A stretch of 45,405 nt of DNA from Clostridiales bacterium PH28_bin88 (lineage in GTDB: Bacteria > Bacillota > PH28-bin88), in NCBI GenBank assembly GCA_000987045.1, contig LAKY01000026.1:1-45405 (forward strand). Direction: 5' to 3'. Positions 25,301 through 33,081 of this stretch are shown one piece after another. The notes under the pieces are model-generated. The model was given only the letters and a program-made list of their open reading frames with translations. It had not been told where the DNA came from and did no database searches. The number at the start of each line of letters is the position of its first letter. The first letter of the stretch is position 1. A program made the translations under genes and the position numbers.

Positions 25301-27190
25301 ATGCTGGAGAGGATTAATGAACCTGGTGACCTGCGGAACATGTCGCTAAAAGAACTTGAGGAGCTTGCCGCCGAAATCAGGTCAGTGATAATCACCACCG
25401 TTTCCCGCACCGGCGGGCACCTGGCACCGAGCCTGGGAGTTGTGGAGCTTACACTGGCGCTCCATACGGTATTTGACTCGCCTAGGGATAAAATTATTTG
25501 GGACGTTGGGCACCAGTGTTATGCCCATAAATTGATTACCGGCAGGCGGGGAGCGTTTCATAGCCTGCGCCAGTATGGGGGGCTCAGCGGGTTTCCCAAG
25601 CGTGAAGAGAGCCCGCATGACTCGTTTGATACAGGTCACAGCAGCACCTCGGTGTCCGCCGCGGTTGGGATGGCCCTGGCCCGGGATCTGGCCGGGGGCG
25701 ACCACCATATCGTGGCGGTGATTGGTGACGGGGCTCTGACCGGCGGCATGGCCTTTGAAGCGCTAAATCATGCCGGCCACCAGGGTACGGACCTGATTGT
25801 GGTGTTAAACGATAATGAAATGTCCATATCAAATAATGTAGGTGCGTTATCCGGCTACCTGTCCCGCATTCGTACTGACCCTAAGTATTTCAAAGGTAAA
25901 GAAGAGATTGAGAACCTCCTGCGCAAATTGCCGGCCATTGGACCGAGGGTGGTTAAGGCGGCGGAGAGACTCAAGGATACCGTCAAGTACCTGGTGGTTC
26001 CCGGGATGCTTTTCGAGGAACTGGGTTTCACTTACCTGGGACCTATTGATGGCCATAACATTCCGGCCGTGAAGACCGTCCTGGCCAGTGCCAAAGCTAC
26101 CAGAGGGCCGGTGCTGGTACATGTAATCACCAAAAAAGGCAAGGGGTACGGCCCGGCGGAAGAAAATCCTGATACCTTTCATGGCGTGGGGTCCTTTGAC
26201 GTGGCTTCCGGTAAGCCGGTTAAACAGGCTGGGCCACCAACCTATACCCAGGTGTTTGGCGAAACCCTGGTTCGCCTTGGGGAACAGGACCGGCAAGTGG
26301 TGGCCATCACCGCTGCTATGCCGAGTGGCACCGGCTTGACCGAATTTGCCCGGCGTTTTCCTAACAGGTTTTTTGACGTGGGTATTGCCGAGCAGCATGC
26401 AGTGACCCTGGCCGCCGGGTTGGCGGCGAGCGGATTCCGACCGGTGGTGGCTATTTACTCCACCTTCCTGCAACGGGCCTTTGACCAGGTGGTGCATGAT
26501 GTCTGCATGCAGGACCTGCCGGTGGTATTTGCCCTCGACCGGGCGGGAATTGTTGGAGATGATGGGGAAACCCATCAGGGCCTTTTCGACCTGGGCTACC
26601 TGCGTCCTATTCCGAACCTGTCGCTGATGGTCCCAAAGGATGAAACGGAATTACAACATATGCTATTTACTGCTTTAAGTCATAACGGACCGGTGGCGCT
26701 TCGTTATCCCCGGGGCGCCGGGGTGGGGGTACCGGCATCTCCCCGCTTTAAATCCCTACCATGGGGAAGGGCCGAGTTGCTCCGGGAGGGAAGTGATGTG
26801 GCTATTCTGGCGGTAGGCCCCCTGGTGTATGAGGCTCTGCAGGCCGCAGAGCAATTGACGGCCAGGGGAATACAGGCAGCGGTAGTGAACATGCGCTTCG
26901 TTAAGCCGTTGGATGAGCAGTTGCTCCTGGACATTGCCGTGCGTTGCAGACGGGTGGTTACGGTAGAAGAAAATATGCTCGCCGGGGGCTTCGGCTCCTC
27001 GGTGCTGGAAGTATTGGCCAGGGAAAAGCTAACCGTCGAGGTTACCAGCCTGGGGATAGGGGATACCTTTGTAGAACACGGTAAACAAGATTTGTTGCGG
27101 GCCAAATATGGCTTGTCGGCTGACCGGATTGTTCAAGCAGCTGTTGACCGTTTGGAGCGAAAGAGCGTGCCCAGGAGAAGCAGGGCGTGA
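25301..27190 (+). CDS. dxs: 1-deoxy-D-xylulose-5-phosphate synthase
   Basis: 629 residues, full length. Dxs condenses pyruvate and glyceraldehyde 3-phosphate to DXP with thiamine diphosphate, the first step of the MEP isoprenoid pathway. Visible hallmarks are [15 protein letters not shown], the ThDP-binding [18 protein letters not shown] through LNDNEMSIS, the transketolase pyrimidine domain with [15 protein letters not shown], and [15 protein letters not shown]. The C-terminal transketolase domain is complete. It follows oapA by one base, so oapA and dxs are probably co-transcribed. Confidence 0.97.
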   Translation: MLERINEPGDLRNMSLKELEELAAEIRSVIITTVSRTGGHLAPSLGVVELTLALHTVFDSPRDKIIWDVGHQCYAHKLITGRRGAFHSLRQYGGLSGFPKREESPHDSFDTGHSSTSVSAAVGMALARDLAGGDHHIVAVIGDGALTGGMAFEALNHAGHQGTDLIVVLNDNEMSISNNVGALSGYLSRIRTDPKYFKGKEEIENLLRKLPAIGPRVVKAAERLKDTVKYLVVPGMLFEELGFTYLGPIDGHNIPAVKTVLASAKATRGPVLVHVITKKGKGYGPAEENPDTFHGVGSFDVASGKPVKQAGPPTYTQVFGETLVRLGEQDRQVVAITAAMPSGTGLTEFARRFPNRFFDVGIAEQHAVTLAAGLAASGFRPVVAIYSTFLQRAFDQVVHDVCMQDLPVVFALDRAGIVGDDGETHQGLFDLGYLRPIPNLSLMVPKDETELQHMLFTALSHNGPVALRYPRGAGVGVPASPRFKSLPWGRAELLREGSDVAILAVGPLVYEALQAAEQLTARGIQAAVVNMRFVKPLDEQLLLDIAVRCRRVVTVEENMLAGGFGSSVLEVLAREKLTVEVTSLGIGDTFVEHGKQDLLRAKYGLSADRIVQAAVDRLERKSVPRRSRA

Positions 27191-27198
27191 AGGGCGAC

Positions 27199-27240
27199 GT
27201 GACTGGTGACTAGTATTAGTGACTGGTGACTAGTGACTAG
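27199..27240 (+). repeat. Heptanucleotide array (GTGACTA/GTGACTG), five units
   Basis: GTGACTG, GTGACTA, a 6-nt GTATTA, then GTGACTG, GTGACTA, GTGACTA. It begins 9 nt after the dxs stop. It shares its word with the palindrome at 24668-24698. Confidence 0.9.
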
Positions 27241-27257
27241 AAAGTTAGCGGAGCCAC

Positions 27258-27386
27258 GGGGAAGGTTCGATCGTCCCCGAAGCCTATCGAAGCATAGTTG
27301 GGGACATTCCTGTCCAAAAAGACCAGCCCGGGCTTCAGCAGGTGTGTCCCCATTCCTTAATCGGGGAGACGATGGAACCGTCCCCA
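27258..27386. repeat. REP-like palindromic units between dxs and tlyA
   Basis: Several GGGGA/TCCCC words recur in 130 bases: GGGGA at 27258 with TCCCC at 27274; GGACATTCCTGTCC at 27302-27315; and a longer unit from TGTGTCCCCATTCC to GGAACCGTCCCC (about 27340-27386). Sequences of the form GGGACGGTTCC ... GTCCCC are common dispersed palindromes in Firmicutes, often mobilised by Y1-type transposases. No transposase is in this window. Confidence 0.55.
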
Positions 27387-27397
27387 TAGCGTAGCGG

Positions 27398-27438
27398 GCA
27401 TCCGGGATCTGCTGAAAATAGGGTTCCCGGATGCTTTT
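27398..27438 (+). terminator. Terminator before tlyA
   Basis: GCATCCGGGA at 27398-27407 pairs perfectly with TCCCGGATGC at 27425-27434 and is followed by TTTT. The 17-nt loop is long, but the 10-bp stem is stable. Confidence 0.6.
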
Positions 27439-27480
27439 GGTGTAGCAAACCTGTCGTCGTATTGTTCCAGGAGGAATGTA

Positions 27481-28302
27481 ATGACTGTGAGTAAGAAAAA
27501 GAGGCTTGATGTCCTACTGGTCGAGAAGGGCCTGTTCCCTAGTAGGGAGAAAGCCAGGGCGGCGGTGATGGCAGGCCAAGTGCTGGTAGCAGGGAACAAA
27601 GTGGAGAAACCCGGGACCTCCGTACTCGAAGAGGCTGACCTCCGTTTGCTGCAGGAAGCGGTTCCTTTTGTCAGCCGGGGTGGCCTTAAACTGGAAAAGG
27701 CAGTCCACTCCTTTGGCCTCGACTTGCAGGGAAAGACTGTCCTGGATGTGGGAGCTTCTACCGGCGGCTTTACCGACTGTGCCCTCAAGCATGGAGCCGC
27801 CAAGGTATACGCCATAGATGTGGGTTACGGACAATTAGCGTGGGAATTACGTAAGGATTCCCGTGTAGTAAGTTTGGAACGCACCAATATTCGTTACCTC
27901 ACTCCCGAACAATTGGGCGACCGGGCAGATGTAGCCACTATAGACGTATCATTCATTTCGCTCACGAAGGTACTCCCTGCTGTGTTGGGGCTTGTTTCTG
28001 AGGAAGGGATCATCGTCGCTCTTATTAAGCCCCAGTTTGAGGCTGGAAAGGAACTGGTGGAAAAAAAAGGAGTAGTACGGGATCCTGGCGTACACCGGGA
28101 GGTTCTCCTACGGGTGCTTCGTTTTGCGGGGGAGTTGGGTCTTGTGGTAACCAACCTGGCTTATTCACCCATCCGTGGCCCGGAGGGGAATATTGAGTAC
28201 CTGGCGGAACTTCAACGGAACCCAAGTGGACAGCCTACCGGAGAACTTTCTGAGAAAGTAAGTATCCTGGTGGAAGAAGCACACCTGAACTTGCAGAATT
28301 AG
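27481..28302 (+). CDS. tlyA: TlyA family 16S/23S rRNA (cytidine-2'-O)-methyltransferase
   Basis: 273 residues. An N-terminal S4 RNA-binding domain (about 5-65; RLDVLLVEKGLFPSREKARAAVMAG) precedes an FtsJ/RrmJ-type methyltransferase with the SAM-binding VLDVGASTGGFTDC and the catalytic pattern including TIDVSFISL and LIKPQFE. Known TlyA proteins 2'-O-methylate rRNA cytidines. AGGAGG at about 27470-27475 precedes the ATG. The ispA-OLE-oapA-dxs-tlyA-argR-recN order is broken here by an inserted permease block at 28707-30938. Confidence 0.93.
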   Translation: MTVSKKKRLDVLLVEKGLFPSREKARAAVMAGQVLVAGNKVEKPGTSVLEEADLRLLQEAVPFVSRGGLKLEKAVHSFGLDLQGKTVLDVGASTGGFTDCALKHGAAKVYAIDVGYGQLAWELRKDSRVVSLERTNIRYLTPEQLGDRADVATIDVSFISLTKVLPAVLGLVSEEGIIVALIKPQFEAGKELVEKKGVVRDPGVHREVLLRVLRFAGELGLVVTNLAYSPIRGPEGNIEYLAELQRNPSGQPTGELSEKVSILVEEAHLNLQN

Positions 28303-28706
28303 TGGAGGATTCAGTATGACCAAAATGTAGCGGTCATTATGGACGATTGTCACATCCGGAAGACGAATGCAGCCGCATTACCGGAAAAATAGTTTACAAA
28401 CGGAAGTTAAGAACCGCAACACCTGAGTAAATGAAAATGCTTATCAATTAAAGATAGGTACTTGTCGAGACAAACGAAGGTTTTTTAAAAACCGTGTCGA
28501 ATAAATATATATCAAGGTACTCATCAATGATGACCATCATTTGGCAGCAGTGAAGGACTATATCTAGGGCGAAGTGTGTTCTCTAAGCCACCCTAGCTGC
28601 TCATCAATGATGACCAAGTGATGGCAAAGGGGGGATGCTGTGCCTATAGTGTGAAGGTTTCCCGTAGCTGGAATTGAGAACATGAAAGAAGAGGAGGACT
28701 ATTCGC
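28303..28706. promoter_or_regulatory. 404-bp leader region with duplicated palindromic box upstream of the permease
   Basis: No gene was found here. The 17-mer starting CTCATCAATGATGACC occurs twice, at 28520-28536 and 28600-28616, exactly 80 bp apart. Each contains the inverted repeat TCATCA, A, TGATGA. Between them CTAGGG (28564-28569) and CCCTAG (28591-28596) can pair. Upstream are the short palindromes TTGTC-GA-GACAA and GGTTTTTTAAAAACC. The layout suggests a two-site operator or a structured leader controlling the permease. No standard promoter was identified. Confidence 0.5.
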
Positions 28707-30098
28707 GTGCAGGAAGTTCAACTGACATTGGTCCACTGGATTTATGTGGCCATGGTGCTGGTAGTTATTGCTACCATGGCGCTCAGGCGGGACACGGTGC
28801 TGCCGTGTATTGTCGGTTTATTTGTGATCGGCCTGGCTTACAGCGGCAGCCTGGTTAAAACCATTCAAATCATGTTCAACGCGCTAACCGCTGCCGGTGC
28901 CGAATTTATCGGTATTATTACAGTCATTTCTCTCGTGGTAGCCATGTCTAAGGCCATGACCGATGTGGGTACCGACTACCTGATAATGCGGCCCGCAGCT
29001 AAGCTGATGGTGAATGCCAATGTGGCCTTCTTTGTCCTGGGTATCGCGATGATGATTGTTGCCTGGTTCGTTTGGCCATCCCCTGCGGTGGCGCTGATTG
29101 GCGCCTTGTTACTTCCGGTTGCGGTGCGGGCCGGACTGCCGGTCATCGGAGCAGCTATGGCCATGAACCTTTTCGGTCACGGTATTGCCCTATCCAGTGA
29201 CTGGATTATCCAGGGTGCACCGAAGCTTACCGCCCAGTTCGCCGGCCTGCCCGATGCGAGCGGCGTGACCGGTCCTGGCGCCCCGTTATTCTTTACCATG
29301 GCTATTGTCACCATCGGTACAGCCTTCTACATGCTGAGGAAAGATATGGCCAAGAACAAATCCAAAGTAGATGCTGAAGTACTGGCCTACCAGCAAGCCG
29401 CCGCTTCGGCCGAAGTTCGGAAGCTAAGTTCTGTGGCTTATGTATCCGCCATTCTGATTCCGCTGGTTTTCATCATTGACGTTATTGCCATGCTTCGCCT
29501 GGATCTAAAGGGTGGGGATGCGACCGCGCTGATCGGTGGTACCGCCCTGGCCATGATGGCCCTGATGGCCTTCGGCGAATTCAAGGGTGAGGCGCTGGAA
29601 AAAGTGACTGATTACGTTAGAGACGGCTTTATGTTCGGCATTAAGGTGTTTGCTCCGGTGATTGTCATCGGCGGTTTCTTCTTCCTTGGTTCCGAAGGCA
29701 CCGCCAAGGCTATCCTGGGGGAAAACGCCACTGGTCTGCTGTCTGACCTCGGCAACGCCCTGGCTGCTGCTGTTCCCCTGAGCAAGGCGCCGGTAGCATT
29801 GATCCAGATGATTGTCGGCGGGATTACCGGTCTGGATGGATCCGGCTTCTCCGGGTTACCGCTGGTCGGTTCCCTGGCTCAGACTTTCGGGCCCTCCATT
29901 GACGGTAACGTGGGCGTGCTGGCTGCCCTTGGCCAGATTTCTGCCGTGTGGGTCGGTGGCGGTACGGTTGTTCCCTGGGGCCTGATCCCGGTAGCGGCCA
30001 TCGCTGGAGTCGAACCCATGGAACTGGCGCGCCGAAATTTCATCCCGGTTATGTTAGGCCTCCTGGTTACCACTATCGTCGCCATCGTTCTCTTATAA
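28707..30098 (+). CDS. Putative ion-transporter superfamily permease
   Basis: 463 residues with eleven to thirteen membrane helices, two similar halves and re-entrant-like Gly/Ser-rich segments (GHGIALSSDW in the first half; GLDGSGFSGLPLVGSLAQTFG and WVGGGTVVPWGLIPVAA in the second). This architecture resembles the IT superfamily (DcuC, CitM, NhaC and GntP-type carriers), which move organic or inorganic anions with Na+ or H+. I cannot assign the substrate; dicarboxylate or another organic acid is a guess. The GTG start follows GAGGAGG. It is monocistronic, with a long structured leader and a strong terminator. Confidence 0.65.
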   Translation: MQEVQLTLVHWIYVAMVLVVIATMALRRDTVLPCIVGLFVIGLAYSGSLVKTIQIMFNALTAAGAEFIGIITVISLVVAMSKAMTDVGTDYLIMRPAAKLMVNANVAFFVLGIAMMIVAWFVWPSPAVALIGALLLPVAVRAGLPVIGAAMAMNLFGHGIALSSDWIIQGAPKLTAQFAGLPDASGVTGPGAPLFFTMAIVTIGTAFYMLRKDMAKNKSKVDAEVLAYQQAAASAEVRKLSSVAYVSAILIPLVFIIDVIAMLRLDLKGGDATALIGGTALAMMALMAFGEFKGEALEKVTDYVRDGFMFGIKVFAPVIVIGGFFFLGSEGTAKAILGENATGLLSDLGNALAAAVPLSKAPVALIQMIVGGITGLDGSGFSGLPLVGSLAQTFGPSIDGNVGVLAALGQISAVWVGGGTVVPWGLIPVAAIAGVEPMELARRNFIPVMLGLLVTTIVAIVLL

Positions 30099-30113
30099 CT
30101 CCAGAAGTTGTTT

Positions 30114-30148
30114 GGGCCTCCGCGAATTGCGGGGGCCTCACCTTTTTT
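30114..30148 (+). terminator. Rho-independent terminator after the permease
   Basis: GGCCTCCGC and GCGGGGGCC form a 9-bp stem (one T-G pair) with loop GAATT, followed 5 nt later by six T. Confidence 0.85.
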
Positions 30149-30410
30149 CAGATTATGTTTGACCAGGCCGGGGTAATTTGTTACCAGGAAAAAGGAGATT
30201 ATCGTGTGGGCGTAGAAATAAGCGTCAGTCGTGAAATAGTGGCGTATTTCAAGATTAGGAATCATGATTTAAAACGGTAGCATCATTGTCTCCGGTAGAA
30301 GACAGCCGCTTGATGCGGCACTAGTAGCAAAGTCCCGCCTACTGCAAAAAAGGGTGAAAGTACCACGGCCCTGCGGACTCTTGAATCGTTACATTAGTGA
30401 GGTGACGGCG
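30149..30410. other. Intergenic stretch without a supported gene
   Basis: An AAAGGAG site at about 30190 precedes a possible 24-codon GTG ORF (about 30206-30280, VGVEISVSREIVAYF...). It is too short and unsupported to call. GCCGCTTGATGCGGC at about 30304-30318 is a small hairpin. No promoter for the next gene was recognised. Confidence 0.4.
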
Positions 30411-30938
30411 GTGTGGCCAGTCGACTACGCCGTTTTAGGTGTCATAATATCAACTTTTTTGTTTTATAATACCACTAAATCTTGGCGTCAACGGCGATTG
30501 CTGACAAAAATAGACCTGCTAACCAAGACTGAGAAACAGGTCTGGGAGCGGCTGCATGATGAGGGTTACCATCTTATGGATATACACCGGCGGGTACCGG
30601 TGACTACCATTCTTGACGGGCGGTGGTATACCCATACTCTCCAGGCCGATCTGGTGGTGCGGCGGGAACGCCGTACCATGGTCGTGAAGGTGCGGCGAGG
30701 GGGTAAACAGGCGCAGGGCAAGAGACGGGATGGCGAGTCCCGGCGACAGCTATTAGAGTACTACCTGGCGTACAGGCCGGACGGGCTGATGCTGGTTGAT
30801 ATCTCTGGTGACCGTATTCGCCAGGTCTCTTTCGAGGTGAGGCCGAAACCAGTCAAAGGAAGTGGGGTTTACTGGTGGGTTATATTATCTGCCATGGGGG
30901 GAATACTGGTTAGCTGGCTTCTTTTAAGAGCATTTTAA
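30411..30938 (+). CDS. Membrane-anchored protein with a possible degenerate PD-(D/E)XK-like fold
   Basis: 175 residues, not recognised as a named family. One N-terminal membrane helix (about 5-21) and one at the C terminus (about 153-173) flank a soluble domain. That domain has TKTEKQVWERLHDEGY, then ADLVVRRERRTMVVKVRRGG, then ESRRQLLEYYLAYRPDGLMLVDI. The Asp-strand-xVKV pattern looks like a restriction-endonuclease fold in which the usual Glu of ExK is replaced by Val. GAGGTGA at 30399-30405 sets the GTG start at 30411 rather than the upstream frame. Function unknown; the nuclease-fold idea is inference. Confidence 0.55.
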   Translation: MWPVDYAVLGVIISTFLFYNTTKSWRQRRLLTKIDLLTKTEKQVWERLHDEGYHLMDIHRRVPVTTILDGRWYTHTLQADLVVRRERRTMVVKVRRGGKQAQGKRRDGESRRQLLEYYLAYRPDGLMLVDISGDRIRQVSFEVRPKPVKGSGVYWWVILSAMGGILVSWLLLRAF

Positions 30939-31025
30939 CAGCGATTTGAGTTGCGTTTCTTAGTCTAGGAACGGACTAATAAAAATGCCAGAAAAGAATA
31001 TAGCGTATTCAGAAGACGTCAGCTA

Positions 31026-31046
31026 CAGGAAGCCTGAAGCAGGAAA
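31026..31046 (+). repeat. Heptanucleotide repeat (CAGGAAG type), three units
   Basis: CAGGAAG, CCTGAAG, CAGGAAA on the + strand, 80 nt upstream of nadK. GAAGCAGGA here is complementary to TCCTGCTTC in the reverse-oriented array at 31091-31118, so the two could form a hairpin. Confidence 0.65.
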
Positions 31047-31090
31047 AAGAATAAGGGAGTTGGTGAAACCAATTCCGATAAAAAATCTTA

Positions 31091-31118
31091 CATCTTGCAT
31101 CCTGCTTCTTGCTTCTTG
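31091..31118 (-). repeat. Heptanucleotide repeat (CAGGAAG type, reverse orientation), four units
   Basis: On the + strand: CATCTTG, CATCCTG, CTTCTTG, CTTCTTG, ending 4 nt before the GGAGGT of nadK. It is the same word family as 12692-12712. Confidence 0.8.
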
Positions 31119-31131
31119 AACGGAGGTATAT

Positions 31132-32001
31132 ATGCAGAGAATAGGCCTCATCATCAACCTGGAGAAACCACAGGCGGTTGAGGTAACCCGGGAACTGTTG
31201 GCCTGGTTCGAGAACCGCCGGGTGACAGTAAAAATGCCCCATCACAATGCGAGAGCACTTGGAAAGGAAGAACTCGGCCTGGACGAAGGGGAAGTCCCCG
31301 GGCAGGTCGAAGTGATTCTGGTCTTAGGAGGTGATGGGACACTGCTTCACGCAGCGAGGGCTGTAGCTCCCAATGGAACGCCCCTGCTGGGTATCAACAT
31401 GGGCCAACTGGGTTTTTTAACGGAGATTGAACAACCGGACGTCTTCGCCGGTATGGAGAAACTGATGGCCGGCCAGTACCGTATCGAACAGCGGATGATG
31501 TTAGAGGCAACGATCCGGCGCGGTGGGGACGTAGCTGACCGGTTCCTGGCCCTCAACGACGTGGTGATCACCAAGGGAGGGTTTTCCCGTATGATTAACC
31601 TGGAGACCTACGTTGGCCGTGATCTGATCGCTACCTATCCGGCTGACGGGTTAATTGTGTCTTCTTCTACCGGCTCAACCGCCTATTCCCTTTCAGCGGG
31701 AGGTCCCATTGTCTCTCCAGACGTCCAGGTGATGATCCTCACCCCTATTTGTCCCCATACACTGAATGCCCGCCCAGTAGTGATCTCTCCTCGCCAGCGG
31801 GTTAGAGTCGTGCTGCGCTCGGAATTTACGGAAGCGATGCTAACTGTGGATGGGCAGGACGGGGTAAAACTTCAACGGGATGATGAAATCTCGGTGGTAA
31901 GAGCTTCTTACAGTACTCGGCTGGTGCGGCTTAAGGGGGGGCGGAACTTTTACGAGGTAATGCGGGAAAAACTGCGCGAGGGAGGACGGGACGGTGGTTA
32001 G
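31132..32001 (+). CDS. nadK: NAD+ kinase
   Basis: 289 residues. It phosphorylates NAD to NADP using ATP or polyphosphate. The catalytic GGDGT is at residues 66-70 (Asp68), followed by GINMGQLGFLTEI and the NAD-binding STGSTAYSLSAGGPIV. The start ATG lies 4 nt after GGAGGT. It overlaps the next gene by eight bases. Placement before an mnmM-like gene, argR and recN matches other Clostridia. Confidence 0.96.
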   Translation: MQRIGLIINLEKPQAVEVTRELLAWFENRRVTVKMPHHNARALGKEELGLDEGEVPGQVEVILVLGGDGTLLHAARAVAPNGTPLLGINMGQLGFLTEIEQPDVFAGMEKLMAGQYRIEQRMMLEATIRRGGDVADRFLALNDVVITKGGFSRMINLETYVGRDLIATYPADGLIVSSSTGSTAYSLSAGGPIVSPDVQVMILTPICPHTLNARPVVISPRQRVRVVLRSEFTEAMLTVDGQDGVKLQRDDEISVVRASYSTRLVRLKGGRNFYEVMREKLREGGRDGG

Positions 32002-32560
32002 GCTTTTCCCTCAGGCGGTGACTTTGGCCCATAAGCTGTTGGGTGAAGTGGTGTCAGCCGGTGATACAGCCGTGGATGCCACCGCCGGTAACGGACATGA
32101 TACCTTGTACTTGGCTCGCCTGGTGGGGGAGGGAGGAAGGGTTTACGCCTTTGATGTTCAGATTCCTGCTCTGGAAGGTACTGCCAGACGGCTGGAAGAG
32201 GCGGGACTGGTTGACAGGGTGCGGCTGATCCATGATGGCCATGAACAGATGGAACAATACGTCCCACCGGGGGTACGGGCGGTGATGTTCAACCTGGGAT
32301 ATCTACCGGGAGGTGATCACAGGGTAATTACGGTACCGGAATCCACCCTGCCGGCCCTGGAGCAGAGCTTTCGGTTATTACTGCCTGGAGGAGTGATCAC
32401 GATAGTTATATATACCGGTCACCCGGGGGGGAGCGAAGAGGCGTCACAAATTGAGCAAGCAATGGCTGCCTTACCCCAACCGGAGTGGGACGTGGTTCGC
32501 ATAGACTTTCCCAACCGCCGGCATCGCTCACCATACCTATTGTTTTTACAAAAACTTTAA
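31994..32560 (+). CDS. mnmM: MnmM/YtqB-type class I SAM methyltransferase
   Basis: 188 residues. The SAM-binding motif I is VDATAGNGHDTLYLARLVG, followed by YAFDVQ and the family signature VMFNLGYLPGGDHRVIT. The family (Pfam rRNA_methylase) includes B. subtilis YtqB/MnmM, which methylates nm5s2U34 in tRNA. The GTG start overlaps the nadK stop. The substrate is assigned by family resemblance only. Confidence 0.85.
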   Translation: MVRLFPQAVTLAHKLLGEVVSAGDTAVDATAGNGHDTLYLARLVGEGGRVYAFDVQIPALEGTARRLEEAGLVDRVRLIHDGHEQMEQYVPPGVRAVMFNLGYLPGGDHRVITVPESTLPALEQSFRLLLPGGVITIVIYTGHPGGSEEASQIEQAMAALPQPEWDVVRIDFPNRRHRSPYLLFLQKL

Positions 32561-32616
32561 CAAACGTCTTGGCATTCCGGCAGACGGGCGCCAGGCGTTA
32601 GGAGGAGGTGACGGCC

Positions 32617-33069
32617 GTGAAGGCCGCGCGGCAGAGGCAAATTATCGATATCATCAACAGCGGGAAAATAGAGACCCAAGAAGACCTGGCTACGGCCCTC
32701 AGGGTGCGGGGCTATGAGGTGACCCAGGCTACCGTCTCCAGGGATATCAAGGAATTGGGCCTGGTGAAGGTTCCGACCGAAGAAGGCTCCTACCGTTATG
32801 CTGTGCCGCAGGACCAGCGGCCGCCCAACGCCCGGGAGCGGATGCGTCGCATGTTCCTGGATGCTGTGACCAGGTTGGATTTCAGTGAAAACCTCATCAT
32901 TGTGCACACCCTGACAGGTACCGCTCATGCGGTAGCTGCCTGCATTGACCAAGTACAGTGGCCGGAGATCATCGGGACGGTGGCGGGGGATGATACCATC
33001 TTGATCATTGTTAAACCCAAAGAAGCGGTGGACAAGGTGCTGGGTGATTTCCGGGCCTTGCTGGAATAG
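32617..33069 (+). CDS. argR: Arginine repressor
   Basis: 150 residues. An N-terminal winged helix (KAARQRQIIDIINSGKIETQEDLATALRVRGYEVTQATVSRDIKEL) and a C-terminal hexamerisation/arginine domain (GTAHAVAACID, GTVAGDDTILII) match ArgR/AhrC. GGAGGAGG at 32601-32608 places the start at the GTG at 32617 instead of 32608. It lies 12 nt before recN, the usual Firmicute arrangement. Confidence 0.95.
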   Translation: MKAARQRQIIDIINSGKIETQEDLATALRVRGYEVTQATVSRDIKELGLVKVPTEEGSYRYAVPQDQRPPNARERMRRMFLDAVTRLDFSENLIIVHTLTGTAHAVAACIDQVQWPEIIGTVAGDDTILIIVKPKEAVDKVLGDFRALLE

Positions 33070-33081
33070 GGGTGAGCGGGC

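Noticed and set aside
27133..27387. 84-codon reverse-strand ORF over the dxs-tlyA gap
   Set aside because: It runs through repeat sequence, has no ribosome-binding site and low-complexity composition.
28316..28330. ATG ACC AAA ATG TAG behind GGAGG just after tlyA
   Set aside because: A four-codon frame; more likely a chance match than a leader peptide.
29948..30280. 110-codon ORF overlapping the permease end
   Set aside because: It is mostly an out-of-frame shadow of the permease; only its last 24 codons lie outside.
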